From the NCBI GenBank assembly GCA_965215355.1, contig CBDCDJ010000007.1, positions 2,852,001 to 2,916,000 of the forward strand: a stretch of DNA of 64,000 bases, given 5' to 3'. Under the pieces are notes generated by a model that worked only from the letters and a program-made list of their open reading frames with translations, did no database searches and had not been told where the DNA came from. This DNA comes from CBDCDJ01 sp965215355 (GTDB taxonomy: Bacteria; Deinococcota; Deinococci; Deinococcales; Trueperaceae). Positions 27,527 through 35,609 of this stretch are shown here, piece after piece. Within the stretch, counting starts at the first letter, position 1. Every line of letters starts with the position of its first letter. Position numbers and translations under genes: made by a program.

Positions 27527-30084
27527 TCCGCCCCGGCGAGCGCCACGACGGGGGCAAGCTTGCCGGCCCGCCGCGCGGGCAGCAGCGAGGCGACCAGCCC
27601 GACCAGCGGCGAGGCGACCAGCGCCAGCACCACCAGGGACCACGGAAAACTCGGGCTCACGACGAAGCCGGTCAGCGCGTTGGCCCCGGCGGTGATGACG
27701 CGCGACAACAGCGCGCCACTGCCGACGCCGAGCAGCGTCCCCAGCATCACCAAAATCCCGCCCTCGACGGTGACGACGGTGCGCACCCCGCGCCGCGTCA
27801 GGCCGAGGGTGCGCAGCACCGCGACGTCGCGCTGGCGGTCGCTCAGGTTCATGCCGAGGGTGTTGGCGACGCCCAGCGCGGCGATAAACACCGCCAAGGC
27901 CAGCAGCGCGTTGGTAGTGTAAAAGGTCTGGCTCGTCAGGCTCAAAATCCGGTCGCGGTAGTCCTGGTTCAAGCTCACGTCCAGGTAAAGGTCGGGGAAA
28001 GCCGTCAGCAGCGCGTCTCGCACCTCAGCCGGGTCGCTGCCTTTTTTGAGGTTCATGACGAACAGGTCGGGCGTGCCGCCGCCGAAGCGCCCCAAGTCGT
28101 TCAAGCTGCCGACAAACGCCTCGCCGCCGCCGGTAAAGTCCACCACCACGCCGCCCACCGTAAAGTCGCGAAAGCCCTCGCTCGTGCGGAGGCTCACGCG
28201 GTCGCTCGCGGCCACCCCGAAGCGCTCGCGCAGGGTGCTGGCCGCGAGCACGCCGCCCGACTTCAGCGTCTCGTACCCCGCGTCGGCGTCGCCCTGGCCT
28301 GAGAGATACTGAAAACTGCCGAAGCCCGTTTCAGGATTGAAGCGTTCCGGGTCGACGAGGACGAGGGCGACGCTGCGGCCTCGAGCCGCGTCGGGTCCGT
28401 CCGCCTGCGGCTGAAAGCGCACCACGCGCACCCCGACGCCGCTCGTCTCGACGATGTCGGGCACTTTGCGCAGCACCTCCGGTTCGAAGTCTTGAGGAAA
28501 GCCCGCCGCCGAGGTCACGAACAGGTCGCCGACCACCGTCGTCGCGACCCAGTCCGCAATAGCCTTGTTGATGCCCGCGACCATGCCGCCGACGCCGACC
28601 GTCAGCGTGACCCCGACCACGACCGCGCCGACGGCAACGCCGTTGCGGGGGGCGTTGCGCAGGGTGAAGTCCGCGCCGAGTTTGCCCTGCGCGCCGAAAC
28701 GGCGCAGCAGGGGCCGCAGCAGGGCGACCGTGGGCCGCAGCAACACCGGCGCTAAAAACACCACGCCCAAAAACAGCAGTCCCATCGACAGGGCGCTGCC
28801 CAGCAAGGCCCACAGCCCGCGCCAGGGGCTGAGCGTGCTCACCACGCCGACCGCCGTCAGGACGAAACCCAACCCGGGCCGCTCGCGCAGCCGCGCCTCT
28901 TGCGCCTTCTGTGCGGCGACGACGGGCGGGGTTCGCGAGGCCGCTCGAGCCGGCAGATAGCCCGCCGCCAGCGACACCGCGGCGCCCACGCCGCTCGCCA
29001 ACAGCATGGCCTTGAAGGGCACCACGAGCATGCGAAAGGTGTAACCGAGCAGGCCCGCGTTCACCCAGGTGATGAGGTACGACAGCGCGAGGCCGAACAG
29101 CACCCCCGCGGCGATGCCCGCCACGCTCAGCAAGCCCGCCTCCAACAGGGCCAGGCGCTGCACCTGCGCGCGGGTCAGCGCCACGGTGCGGAGCAGCGCG
29201 TACTCGCGCCGCCGTTCGACGCTCGCCGCGGCGAAGGTGTTGTAGGCCATAAAGCCCGCCAGGGCCATCAGCGTCGCGGCCAACACCTGCAGACCCGCTT
29301 GCAAGGTGTCGACCACGCCCGCGGTAAAGTCGCCCGTCACGGCGGGCGGCGTGACCGTGTAACTGTCGCCGAGGGCGGCGGTGAGCCGTTCTTGCACCTC
29401 CGGGACACTCTCACCGTCAGCCACGCCGACCTCTAAAAAAGAGGCCCGCCCGCCGAGCCGCAGCGCTGCTTGTAAGTCTTCCAGCGCGACCACGCCGACC
29501 CGCCCGAGGTTCGTGCTGCCGAGGCCGCTGGCGTTCTCGAGCAGCCCCGTCACCTCAAACGTGACCGGCCCGAACCTCGTGACAAAGGCGATGGAGCTGC
29601 CGAGCGTGAAACCCCGCTGCGCGGCGAAGTCCTCGCCGACGGCGACGCCCCCGGACCCGCGCTGCGGCAACGAGCCCGCGCTCAGCTTGGCCGGCACGCG
29701 CTCCGGCACGGCCGTGTCGCGCCCGGTGAGTTGAAACCCCGAGCCCACGCCCGGCACCACCGTGTCGCGGCGGGCGGTCACGTCCTGTACGGGCTCGGCG
29801 CGGTAGTTCAGGACCGGCGCGGCGAACACGACGCCCCCGACCCCGGACAGAGTTTTTCGGGCGTCGGCGACTTGCAAGACGGCGCGACCCTCCACGCCCG
29901 GCGCGACGACGAGGTCGGCGGGACCCGTCGCCGCTTGAAGCGCACTTTTCAGGTTGGCCCGCACGTTGTCGCCGACCGACAGCGTGGCGAGAATCACCGC
30001 GATGCCGAGCGCGACGCCGGTCACCGTCGCGGCTGTACGCCAGGGGTGGCGCAGCAGGTTGCGAAAGGCGAGGCGCAAGAGCAT
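27523..30084 (-). CDS. FtsX-like ABC permease, double-length
   Basis: This 853-aa permease begins with RLAFRNLLRHPWRTAATVTGVALGIAVI, the FtsX/MacB start. A large periplasmic domain (about 45-260) and three spans with MALAGFMAYNTFAAASVERRREYALLRTVALTRAQVQ follow. The second half repeats this plan: FTLRNAPRNGVAVGAVVVGVTLTV, a periplasmic domain, and the C-terminal GMNLSDRQRDVAVLRTLGLTRRGVRTVV. Such two-lobed permeases move lipids or lipoproteins or act as mechanotransducers. It is co-transcribed with its ATPase. Confidence 0.9.
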   Translation of the reverse strand: MLLRLAFRNLLRHPWRTAATVTGVALGIAVILATLSVGDNVRANLKSALQAATGPADLVVAPGVEGRAVLQVADARKTLSGVGGVVFAAPVLNYRAEPVQDVTARRDTVVPGVGSGFQLTGRDTAVPERVPAKLSAGSLPQRGSGGVAVGEDFAAQRGFTLGSSIAFVTRFGPVTFEVTGLLENASGLGSTNLGRVGVVALEDLQAALRLGGRASFLEVGVADGESVPEVQERLTAALGDSYTVTPPAVTGDFTAGVVDTLQAGLQVLAATLMALAGFMAYNTFAAASVERRREYALLRTVALTRAQVQRLALLEAGLLSVAGIAAGVLFGLALSYLITWVNAGLLGYTFRMLVVPFKAMLLASGVGAAVSLAAGYLPARAASRTPPVVAAQKAQEARLRERPGLGFVLTAVGVVSTLSPWRGLWALLGSALSMGLLFLGVVFLAPVLLRPTVALLRPLLRRFGAQGKLGADFTLRNAPRNGVAVGAVVVGVTLTVGVGGMVAGINKAIADWVATTVVGDLFVTSAAGFPQDFEPEVLRKVPDIVETSGVGVRVVRFQPQADGPDAARGRSVALVLVDPERFNPETGFGSFQYLSGQGDADAGYETLKSGGVLAASTLRERFGVAASDRVSLRTSEGFRDFTVGGVVVDFTGGGEAFVGSLNDLGRFGGGTPDLFVMNLKKGSDPAEVRDALLTAFPDLYLDVSLNQDYRDRILSLTSQTFYTTNALLALAVFIAALGVANTLGMNLSDRQRDVAVLRTLGLTRRGVRTVVTVEGGILVMLGTLLGVGSGALLSRVITAGANALTGFVVSPSFPWSLVVLALVASPLVGLVASLLPARRAGKLAPVVALAGAE

Positions 30085-30288
30085 AGACGTCGAGTGTAGC
30101 TGGTTTGCCGTGGGTGGACCGTGTTGTAAAGCGGCTCGAGAGAGCAGAGCGAAGACTCAACGCTTAAACGGCCGCACCGGCCAAACCGTGAGCGCGGGCA
30201 CACCCCTCGACCAAGCGAGCCGTTGCCGGGTCGACGGCGGCAAAAATGTTTCCGTGAGAAGCTTACCTATCGCCGAGGGGTTCCGTGC

Positions 30289-30294
30289 TACATT
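30289..30294 (+). promoter_or_regulatory. Putative -10 box for leaderless transcription
   Basis: TACATT lies 7 nt before the ATG at 30302, with no close ribosome binding site. Confidence 0.4.
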
Positions 30295-30301
30295 CGCACG
30301 C

Positions 30302-30841
30302 ATGTGGCGCAGCGTTTTACGCAACCTTGCGTTCGGCGGTTTTCTGTTCGGCTCGAGCCTGTCTTTAGCCTCACCTTCGACTTTTCCGGAAACCGCACTT
30401 TATTTCAGTGTGGGCTACACGAGCACGCTCGCCGTCCAGGCGGGCGGCGAGGTCACGCTGCCTATCCCGTACCTGGACACCAGCCTCGACCTGGCCGTCT
30501 ACGCGGACTTGCAAGGCCAGTTCGGGACGCGCCTGAGCGGCAGCGCCCTCGTTTTTCCCGCGCTCGGGACCACGCCGCCGCTGGCACTCGGTTTCGGGGC
30601 CGATGTCGGGGTCGACCGGCGGGGCGCGAACTTTCACTTGGGCCCGGTGGCGGGCAGCGACCTGCTGTTCGTCGCCAACGTGCCGATGACCGTGTCGGCC
30701 TACCTCGGTGTGGGCTACGCGCCGCGCAGTTTTTCCGTCGCCTGGGCGCTGCAGGTTCGCTACTACTTCGACGACGTGGCCGTAGAGCTGGCGACAAGCG
30801 ACCTGCTGCCCCTGAGCTTGGGCGTGCGCTACCTTTTCTGA
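30302..30841 (+). CDS. Outer-membrane beta-barrel protein, putative
   Basis: 179 aa. Residues 1-23 form a signal peptide (hydrophobic core, ending SLA). The rest alternates short hydrophobic beta strands separated by Gly/Asp turns (ALYFSVGYTSTLAVQ, VTLPIPYLDTSLDLAVYADLQ, LGVGYAPRSFSVAWALQVRYYFD) and ends LGVRYLF, with a C-terminal Phe as in outer-membrane barrels. The pattern suggests an 8-stranded barrel. I do not recognise the family. It precedes the Ugp-like permease by 32 bp and could be in the same transcript. Confidence 0.65.
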   Translation: MWRSVLRNLAFGGFLFGSSLSLASPSTFPETALYFSVGYTSTLAVQAGGEVTLPIPYLDTSLDLAVYADLQGQFGTRLSGSALVFPALGTTPPLALGFGADVGVDRRGANFHLGPVAGSDLLFVANVPMTVSAYLGVGYAPRSFSVAWALQVRYYFDDVAVELATSDLLPLSLGVRYLF

Positions 30842-30873
30842 TGCACCCCCTGTATCCGCCCCCTTTTTGACCC

Positions 30874-31698
30874 GTGTCCAAACGCGCCTGGCCCCTCGCC
30901 CTGCCCGCGCTGCTGCTGTTCGGGGTGTTCGTGCTGTTTCCGCTCCTCAGCGTGATACGTTTTTCGGGTTGGGAGTGGTCGGGCTTGTCGCCGCCCAGAG
31001 GGGTCGGGCTCGCCAACTTCAGGCGTTTGTGGACCGACCCCGACCTGTGGCGCTCGCTCCGCACCACACTGTTTTTCGCCGCGCTGCTGCTGCCGAGTTT
31101 TTTGTGGCTGTCGCGCACCGTCGCACTGGGCATCGCCGGCACGAGGGTCGAGCGCTTCGTCAAGGCGCTGCTGTTTTTGCCCGGGCTGATGACCGTCGCG
31201 GGCTCGGTCATCGCCTGGAACCTCCTCTACGAACCGAGTTACGGGCTCGTCAAAGAGGTGACCGGTTTGTCGCTGCCCTGGGACTTCGAGCCCTGGGCGG
31301 CGCTTTTTTTCGTCGTCCTGTTTACGCTGTGGCAGTACGTGGGCTACGGCGTGTTGGTCGTCTCGGCGGCGTTGCGCGGCATTCCCGCCGAGGTGAAAGA
31401 GGCGGCTCGGGTCGACGGCGCGACCGAGGGCCAAATTCAGCGCCTGGTCGTGTCGCCGCTGCTGCGGCCGACTTACGCGTTTTTGAGCGTCATCGGCACG
31501 GTCGCGGCGGTGCAGTCGTACACGGCGGTGTTTTTGCTGACCCGCGGCGGGCCGTACGGCAGCACCCGCGTGGTGGGTTACTACCTCTACGAAACCGCGT
31601 TCGAACGCCTGCAGTTCGGCTACGCGGCGGCGCTGACCCTGCTGCTGCTGGTGTTTACGGCGGGCGCGGCGCTGCTGGTCTCGAGGCGGCAGGGATGA
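30874..31698 (+). CDS. ABC sugar/glycerol-phosphate permease, UgpA/MalF type
   Basis: This 274-aa protein starts at GTG 30874 and has six predicted membrane spans. The EAA loop VKEAARVDGATEGQIQRLVVSPLL (about 170-195) contacts the ATPase. It is the first of two binding-protein-dependent carbohydrate permeases (CUT1 family) with the partner at 31793 and a solute-binding protein at 33513. No ATPase gene is in the cluster, so a shared MalK/UgpC-type ATPase elsewhere is expected. Confidence 0.88.
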   Translation: MSKRAWPLALPALLLFGVFVLFPLLSVIRFSGWEWSGLSPPRGVGLANFRRLWTDPDLWRSLRTTLFFAALLLPSFLWLSRTVALGIAGTRVERFVKALLFLPGLMTVAGSVIAWNLLYEPSYGLVKEVTGLSLPWDFEPWAALFFVVLFTLWQYVGYGVLVVSAALRGIPAEVKEAARVDGATEGQIQRLVVSPLLRPTYAFLSVIGTVAAVQSYTAVFLLTRGGPYGSTRVVGYYLYETAFERLQFGYAAALTLLLLVFTAGAALLVSRRQG

Positions 31699-31733
31699 AA
31701 GTACCGAGCGCCGAGTGCCGAGTGCCGAGTAAA
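31699..31733 (+). repeat. Heptameric tandem repeat between permease genes
   Basis: Units AAGTACC, GAGCGCC, GAGTGCC, GAGTGCC and GAGTAAA follow the TGA of the first permease directly. A CT-rich stretch (about 31750-31785) follows before the second permease. Confidence 0.8.
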
Positions 31734-31792
31734 GCCAGAGACTTTTTTACTCCCCTACTCCCCCTCTCCCCCACTCCCTCACGCGGAAAGAC

Positions 31793-32569
31793 ATGAAAAT
31801 CTTTCAGCGAATCGTCACCCTCGTCTTTTGCCTGTTCGCCGCGCTGCCGATTTTGTGGCTGCTCTACGCGGCCTTTTTGCCGCCCGAGGCGGTGCTGAAC
31901 GCGCGGCTGGTGCCGTCGGGCTTGAGCTTGGCGAACTTTGCGGCGCTGAGCGGCACCGGCTTGTGGCGCGCGCTTCTTGTGTCGCTGCTGGCGAGCGGCT
32001 TGACCGTGGCGGGGCAACTCGTTATCGGCCTGGCGGCGGCCTACGCGATGCGGAGCGGCCTGAGAATCCTGCCGCTGGTGTTGCTCGTTTTGGCGCTGCC
32101 TGCCGAGCTGCTGCTGGTGCCGCTCTACCGCGAGTTGCAGGTGTTGGGGCTGCTCGAGACCTTTTGGGCGCTCGTGGTGCCCTTTCTGGCGAGCCCGTTC
32201 GTCATCTTTTTGCTGTTTCAGTCGCTGAAGCGCGTGCCCTGGGAAATGGTCGAGGCGGCAAGTCTGGACGGGGCGGGGCAAACGGCGACGCTGTTCCGCG
32301 TCATCGCGCCGCTGTTGCGGCCCGAACTCGCCGCCGCCGGGATTTTGGGCTTCGCCGCGCACTGGAACCTGGTGCTGTTCCCCAAGGTGATGGCGGGGCA
32401 ACGGGAGCTGTGGACGGTGCAGGTTTTCCTCAACGACCTCCTTAGAAGCCGCCCGCTCGACTGGGGCTTGCTGGGCGCGGCGGCTTTCGTCACGACTTTA
32501 CCCATCGTCATTCTTTACGTGGTGTTCGAGGAGCGCATCGTCAGAGTGTTCGAGGCGAGCTTCAAGTAA
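31793..32569 (+). CDS. ABC sugar/glycerol-phosphate permease, UgpE/MalG type
   Basis: This 258-aa protein has six spans and the EAA motif WEMVEAASLDGAGQTATLFRVIAPLLRP (about 150-178), as in MalG and UgpE. The start ATG follows GCGGAAAGAC. It pairs with the permease encoded 95 bp upstream, from which it is separated by heptad repeats. The usual tail of CUT1 permeases (FEERIVRVFEASFK here) is present. Confidence 0.88.
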   Translation: MKIFQRIVTLVFCLFAALPILWLLYAAFLPPEAVLNARLVPSGLSLANFAALSGTGLWRALLVSLLASGLTVAGQLVIGLAAAYAMRSGLRILPLVLLVLALPAELLLVPLYRELQVLGLLETFWALVVPFLASPFVIFLLFQSLKRVPWEMVEAASLDGAGQTATLFRVIAPLLRPELAAAGILGFAAHWNLVLFPKVMAGQRELWTVQVFLNDLLRSRPLDWGLLGAAAFVTTLPIVILYVVFEERIVRVFEASFK

Positions 32570-32660
32570 AGGGTGTCGGCTCGAGGCAGGGTGAAGGATG
32601 GACGAGCGGCCTTGCTATTGCTGCGATCAACACCTACTATTGATGCCGACGGAGGTTTCG

Positions 32661-33284
32661 ATGAGAAACGTTCTACTCAGCATCTCGCTCGTCTTGTTAC
32701 TGTCAAGCTGCGTCCAAAGAACTGGCGGTGGCGGTTGCGAAGTGGAGCAGTTTCCCCTGACCACCCTCGTCGAACGCCTGGCCGCCGTGGGCGACTTGAG
32801 CGCTCGAGCCGTCATCGCCTCGGGCGTTATCGGGCAGCTTTCAAAGGACCATTTTCCGCTGTCGTTTTACTTCGTCAACGAGGGGAACATTTCTTTCGGC
32901 GCAGACTCGGCCTGTGGCTCGTCGGAAACCGTTTTTAGGGTAGGTGACGCGGCTTTAAAAAACTATATCGCCGCGCAAGGGCTGGGCGAAGAGGCGTTCT
33001 TAGAACATCCCAAGCTGCGCGAGTTTCTGTTGAACCACCTCATCCTCGCCGATGCCTTGGTGAACAACACACAGGATGGTATCTCTAAAACATATACAAG
33101 CGCCGGTGGGCGCGAAATTGAACTGACTACCGACTTCAGCCGTGCCAAAGGCGTCGTCTACGCCAACGGAGTTGCCACACGCTACTGTTACGCCCAGGGA
33201 CGTTCGGGTGTGGCTCCATACGTAAAAGGGTATCTTTGCTTCTCGGAAGCTCCGCTTTTCGCCGACTTCGATTGGTCTGACTGA
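32661..33284 (+). CDS. Lipoprotein with FAS1 (fasciclin)-like domain
   Basis: 207 aa from ATG 32661, with GGAGG 5 nt upstream. Residues 1-15 form a lipoprotein signal; the lipobox LSSC puts the acylated Cys at about residue 17. The body contains FLEHPKLREFLLNHLILADALVNN and TYTSAGGREIELTT, resembling the H2 and following beta hairpin of FAS1 domains that mediate adhesion. Similarity is partial. Four further Cys may form disulfides. It lies downstream of the permease pair but its role in transport is doubtful. Confidence 0.6.
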   Translation: MRNVLLSISLVLLLSSCVQRTGGGGCEVEQFPLTTLVERLAAVGDLSARAVIASGVIGQLSKDHFPLSFYFVNEGNISFGADSACGSSETVFRVGDAALKNYIAAQGLGEEAFLEHPKLREFLLNHLILADALVNNTQDGISKTYTSAGGREIELTTDFSRAKGVVYANGVATRYCYAQGRSGVAPYVKGYLCFSEAPLFADFDWSD

Positions 33285-33315
33285 GGGCCGGGAACCTCAG
33301 GTCAGAACGTGTTCA

Positions 33316-33348
33316 ACAGGGTTTCAGCCTAACGTCCTGAAACCCTGT
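33316..33348. repeat. 12-bp inverted repeat downstream of the lipoprotein
   Basis: ACAGGGTTTCAG (33316-33327) and CTGAAACCCTGT (33337-33348) with a 9-nt loop form a perfect stem. No T tract follows; it may be a weak terminator or a regulatory site upstream of the binding-protein gene. Confidence 0.65.
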
Positions 33349-33500
33349 AGTCGAATCGAAAGGCACAAAAGTCTCTCACCTCAGTTTTAGCGGAATATTT
33401 TTTACGAGCTACAAGCCACTGGCGGCTTGCACGAGCCCGACATCCTCACCTCAACCTCGGCAAAGCGTTAAAAGACCCAAACACGCTCTTCAGGGTTCGC

Positions 33501-33506
33501 TACACT
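33501..33506 (+). promoter_or_regulatory. Putative -10 box for leaderless transcription
   Basis: TACACT ends 6 nt before the ATG of the solute-binding protein gene (33513). Confidence 0.45.
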
Positions 33507-33512
33507 GACACC

Positions 33513-34712
33513 ATGAAACCTCTTCTCGCTTTTCTCGCGGCGCTGTGCCTGGGTGGCTCGAGCGCGCAAACCGTCGTTCCTTTTTGGCACTCCCAGGACA
33601 CCTCCGAGGCCTTGGTCCAAAGTTTGGCAGACGAGTTCAACGCCTCGCAGAGCGAGTACCGAATCGTGCCGCAGTACAACGGCAACTACCAGGAGTCGGC
33701 CCTCAAGCTCGCGGCGGCGCTTGGCGGGAGCAACGTGCCGGTCTTGTTCGACGCCGAGGTCACGGTGTTTCCGCGCTTGGCCGAAGAAGGTAGTCTGGCC
33801 GACCTGACGGACTTGAGCGCCGCCCTGCCCGAGGCGCTGACCAGCGACTTTTACCCGGCACTGTGGGGCTACGGCGTGTTGGGGGAGGCGCGCGTGGGCT
33901 TGCCCTGGAGCATGTCGATGCCCGTGCTGTTTTACAACGCGAGCGTGTTCAAACAGTTCAACCTCGAGCCGCCCACCACCTGGGACGAGTTCGAGGCGGC
34001 GGCGGCGCGGCTGACCACCCGCAACACCAAGGGCTACATCGACGTGGCGATGGCCTTTATCTTCGAAACCCTGGTGACGACGCGGGGCGGGCAAATCGTC
34101 ACCGACGACGGCCGGCCCAACCTCGACAGCCCCGAAGCCGTCGACGCGCTTACAATGTTGCAGCGCCTGGCGCGAGAGCGCCACTCGATTCCGCGCGGTG
34201 CGGGGGAACTCGACCAAGCCCTGGTAGACTTCGCCCGCACCAAGGGCATGATGGCGCTCGCCAGCGAGGCGTTTTTTCCGCAAGGCGAGCGCTTCTCGGT
34301 CGCCTTCGAAGTCGCCTCGACGCCGGTACCGACGGGGGGCAGCCAAGCGGTGCCGCTGATGGGCTCGCAACTCGTCGTCTTGAAAAGCGCCAGCGAAGAG
34401 CAGCGGCGCGGGGCGTTCGCGTTTTGGAAATTTTTGATGCGGCCCGACGTTCAGGCGCGCTGGGTCGAAACCTCTTACTCGTTGCCGGTCAGCCGCTCGG
34501 TCGTCGACGCCTTGCGAACCTGGTACGCCGCCGCGCCCAACCGCAGCTCGGCGCTTTCCCAGCTCGAGCACGCCGTCTACCGCCCCAGAATCGGTGCTTA
34601 CGTGGTCTGGCAAGGCTATCTGCAAGAGGCCGTCGAGCGCGCGACCAAGGGCGGGGCCGACCCGGCGACGGTGCTCGCGGAAGCGCAGCGCCGCGCGCTG
34701 GAAAGCCGCTGA
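33513..34712 (+). CDS. ABC substrate-binding protein, UgpB-like
   Basis: This 399-aa exported protein has a signal peptide (residues 1-18, ending SSA) and no lipobox Cys in the usual place. It resembles UgpB and other CUT1 binding proteins: ADEFNASQSEYRIVPQYNGNYQE, PWSMSMPVLFYNASVFKQFNLEPPTTWDEFEAAA, RGGQIVTDDG, and FWKFLMRPDVQARWVETSYSLPVS. The UgpB family binds glycerol-3-phosphate or its diesters, so such a ligand is likelier than a disaccharide; this is a family-level inference. It serves the two permeases upstream. A terminator whose stem includes its stop codon follows. Confidence 0.85.
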   Translation: MKPLLAFLAALCLGGSSAQTVVPFWHSQDTSEALVQSLADEFNASQSEYRIVPQYNGNYQESALKLAAALGGSNVPVLFDAEVTVFPRLAEEGSLADLTDLSAALPEALTSDFYPALWGYGVLGEARVGLPWSMSMPVLFYNASVFKQFNLEPPTTWDEFEAAAARLTTRNTKGYIDVAMAFIFETLVTTRGGQIVTDDGRPNLDSPEAVDALTMLQRLARERHSIPRGAGELDQALVDFARTKGMMALASEAFFPQGERFSVAFEVASTPVPTGGSQAVPLMGSQLVVLKSASEEQRRGAFAFWKFLMRPDVQARWVETSYSLPVSRSVVDALRTWYAAAPNRSSALSQLEHAVYRPRIGAYVVWQGYLQEAVERATKGGADPATVLAEAQRRALESR

Positions 34713-34724
34713 GCGCGGCTTTTT
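34702..34724 (+). terminator. Terminator overlapping the stop codon of the binding-protein gene
   Basis: AAAGCCGC and GCGGCTTT (8-bp stem) flank TGAGC, in which TGA (34710-34712) is the stop codon; TT and further T-rich bases follow. Confidence 0.8.
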
Positions 34725-34793
34725 GTTCGGCACTACGCTCGGGCGGGCTTTGAAGGGTATCCTAAAAGCAGGGAGTCAACCTCCCCGATTCTC

Positions 34794-35582
34794 ATGACGC
34801 TTTCTATTTCCGGTATCCTCGTCCTCATCGCCCAAGTCGTCACGGCCGTCCACGCGTACCGGCGAGGCAAACTGCTGTGGATCGTCTTTATCGTATTCGT
34901 GCCGGTGTTAGGCGTGCTGATCTACTTTTTCGCCGAAATGCTGCCGTCCCTGCAGGCCGGTCGCGGTTTTTCAGGCCGAGGTTTTTCAGGTCGTGGTTTT
35001 CAGCGGGCCGGGGTTCAGGTCGCCGACACCCTGCGGCCGGGCCGCCGTTTGCAGGCCTTGGAAGAGCAGTTGCAAGAACAGGACACGATGGCGGTGCGCC
35101 AAGCCTACGCCGAAGAACTGCTCGCCGCGGACCGAGAAGACGAGGCCGTCGACGTGCTCCGGGGCGGCCTGAAAGGCGTCTTCGCGACCGACCCCCAGGG
35201 TTTGACGGTCCTGGCCCGCGCCTACCTTCAAAAGGGTGAGTTCCGCGAAGCGCAAACCCTGCTCGACGGCGTCCTGGCCGACTCGCCCGGTTTCGAGACC
35301 GACAAGGTGAAGCTTTTACGGGCTCGAGCCCTCGAGGGTCGAGGTTTTTTGGACGAGGCCGTCGCCGAGTACCGCAACCTGGTTCAGCGCGGCTTGAGTG
35401 AAGAACCGCGCTACTACCTGGCGGTCGCCCTCGACCAAGCTGGCCGCAACGACGAAGCCCGCGAGGTGTTCGAGCAGGCCAAAAAATACTTCAACCGTTC
35501 GTCCAACCTTTACCGCCGCGACAACGGCCTTTGGTTGCGGCAGCTCAAGAAGTATTTTGCGGACAAGGCTCGAATCCAATAG
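34794..35582 (+). CDS. Membrane-anchored TPR protein with PLDc_N-like N-terminus
   Basis: 262 aa. The N-terminus has two spans (about 5-20 and 27-50; LLWIVFIVFVPVLGVLIYFFAE) of the PLDc_N/cardiolipin-synthase N-terminal type. A linker with the repeated motif RGFSGRGFSGRGF (about 57-70) follows. The remaining 180 residues are TPR-like helices (DPQGLTVLARAYLQKGEFREAQTLL, EPRYYLAVALDQAGRNDEAREVFEQA). No phospholipase catalytic motif is present. It probably scaffolds a membrane complex of unknown identity. There is no strong ribosome binding site before the ATG. Confidence 0.72.
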   Translation: MTLSISGILVLIAQVVTAVHAYRRGKLLWIVFIVFVPVLGVLIYFFAEMLPSLQAGRGFSGRGFSGRGFQRAGVQVADTLRPGRRLQALEEQLQEQDTMAVRQAYAEELLAADREDEAVDVLRGGLKGVFATDPQGLTVLARAYLQKGEFREAQTLLDGVLADSPGFETDKVKLLRARALEGRGFLDEAVAEYRNLVQRGLSEEPRYYLAVALDQAGRNDEAREVFEQAKKYFNRSSNLYRRDNGLWLRQLKKYFADKARIQ

Positions 35583-35609
35583 GCTTGTAGAAATTCCGCA
35601 GGCCGGTGG

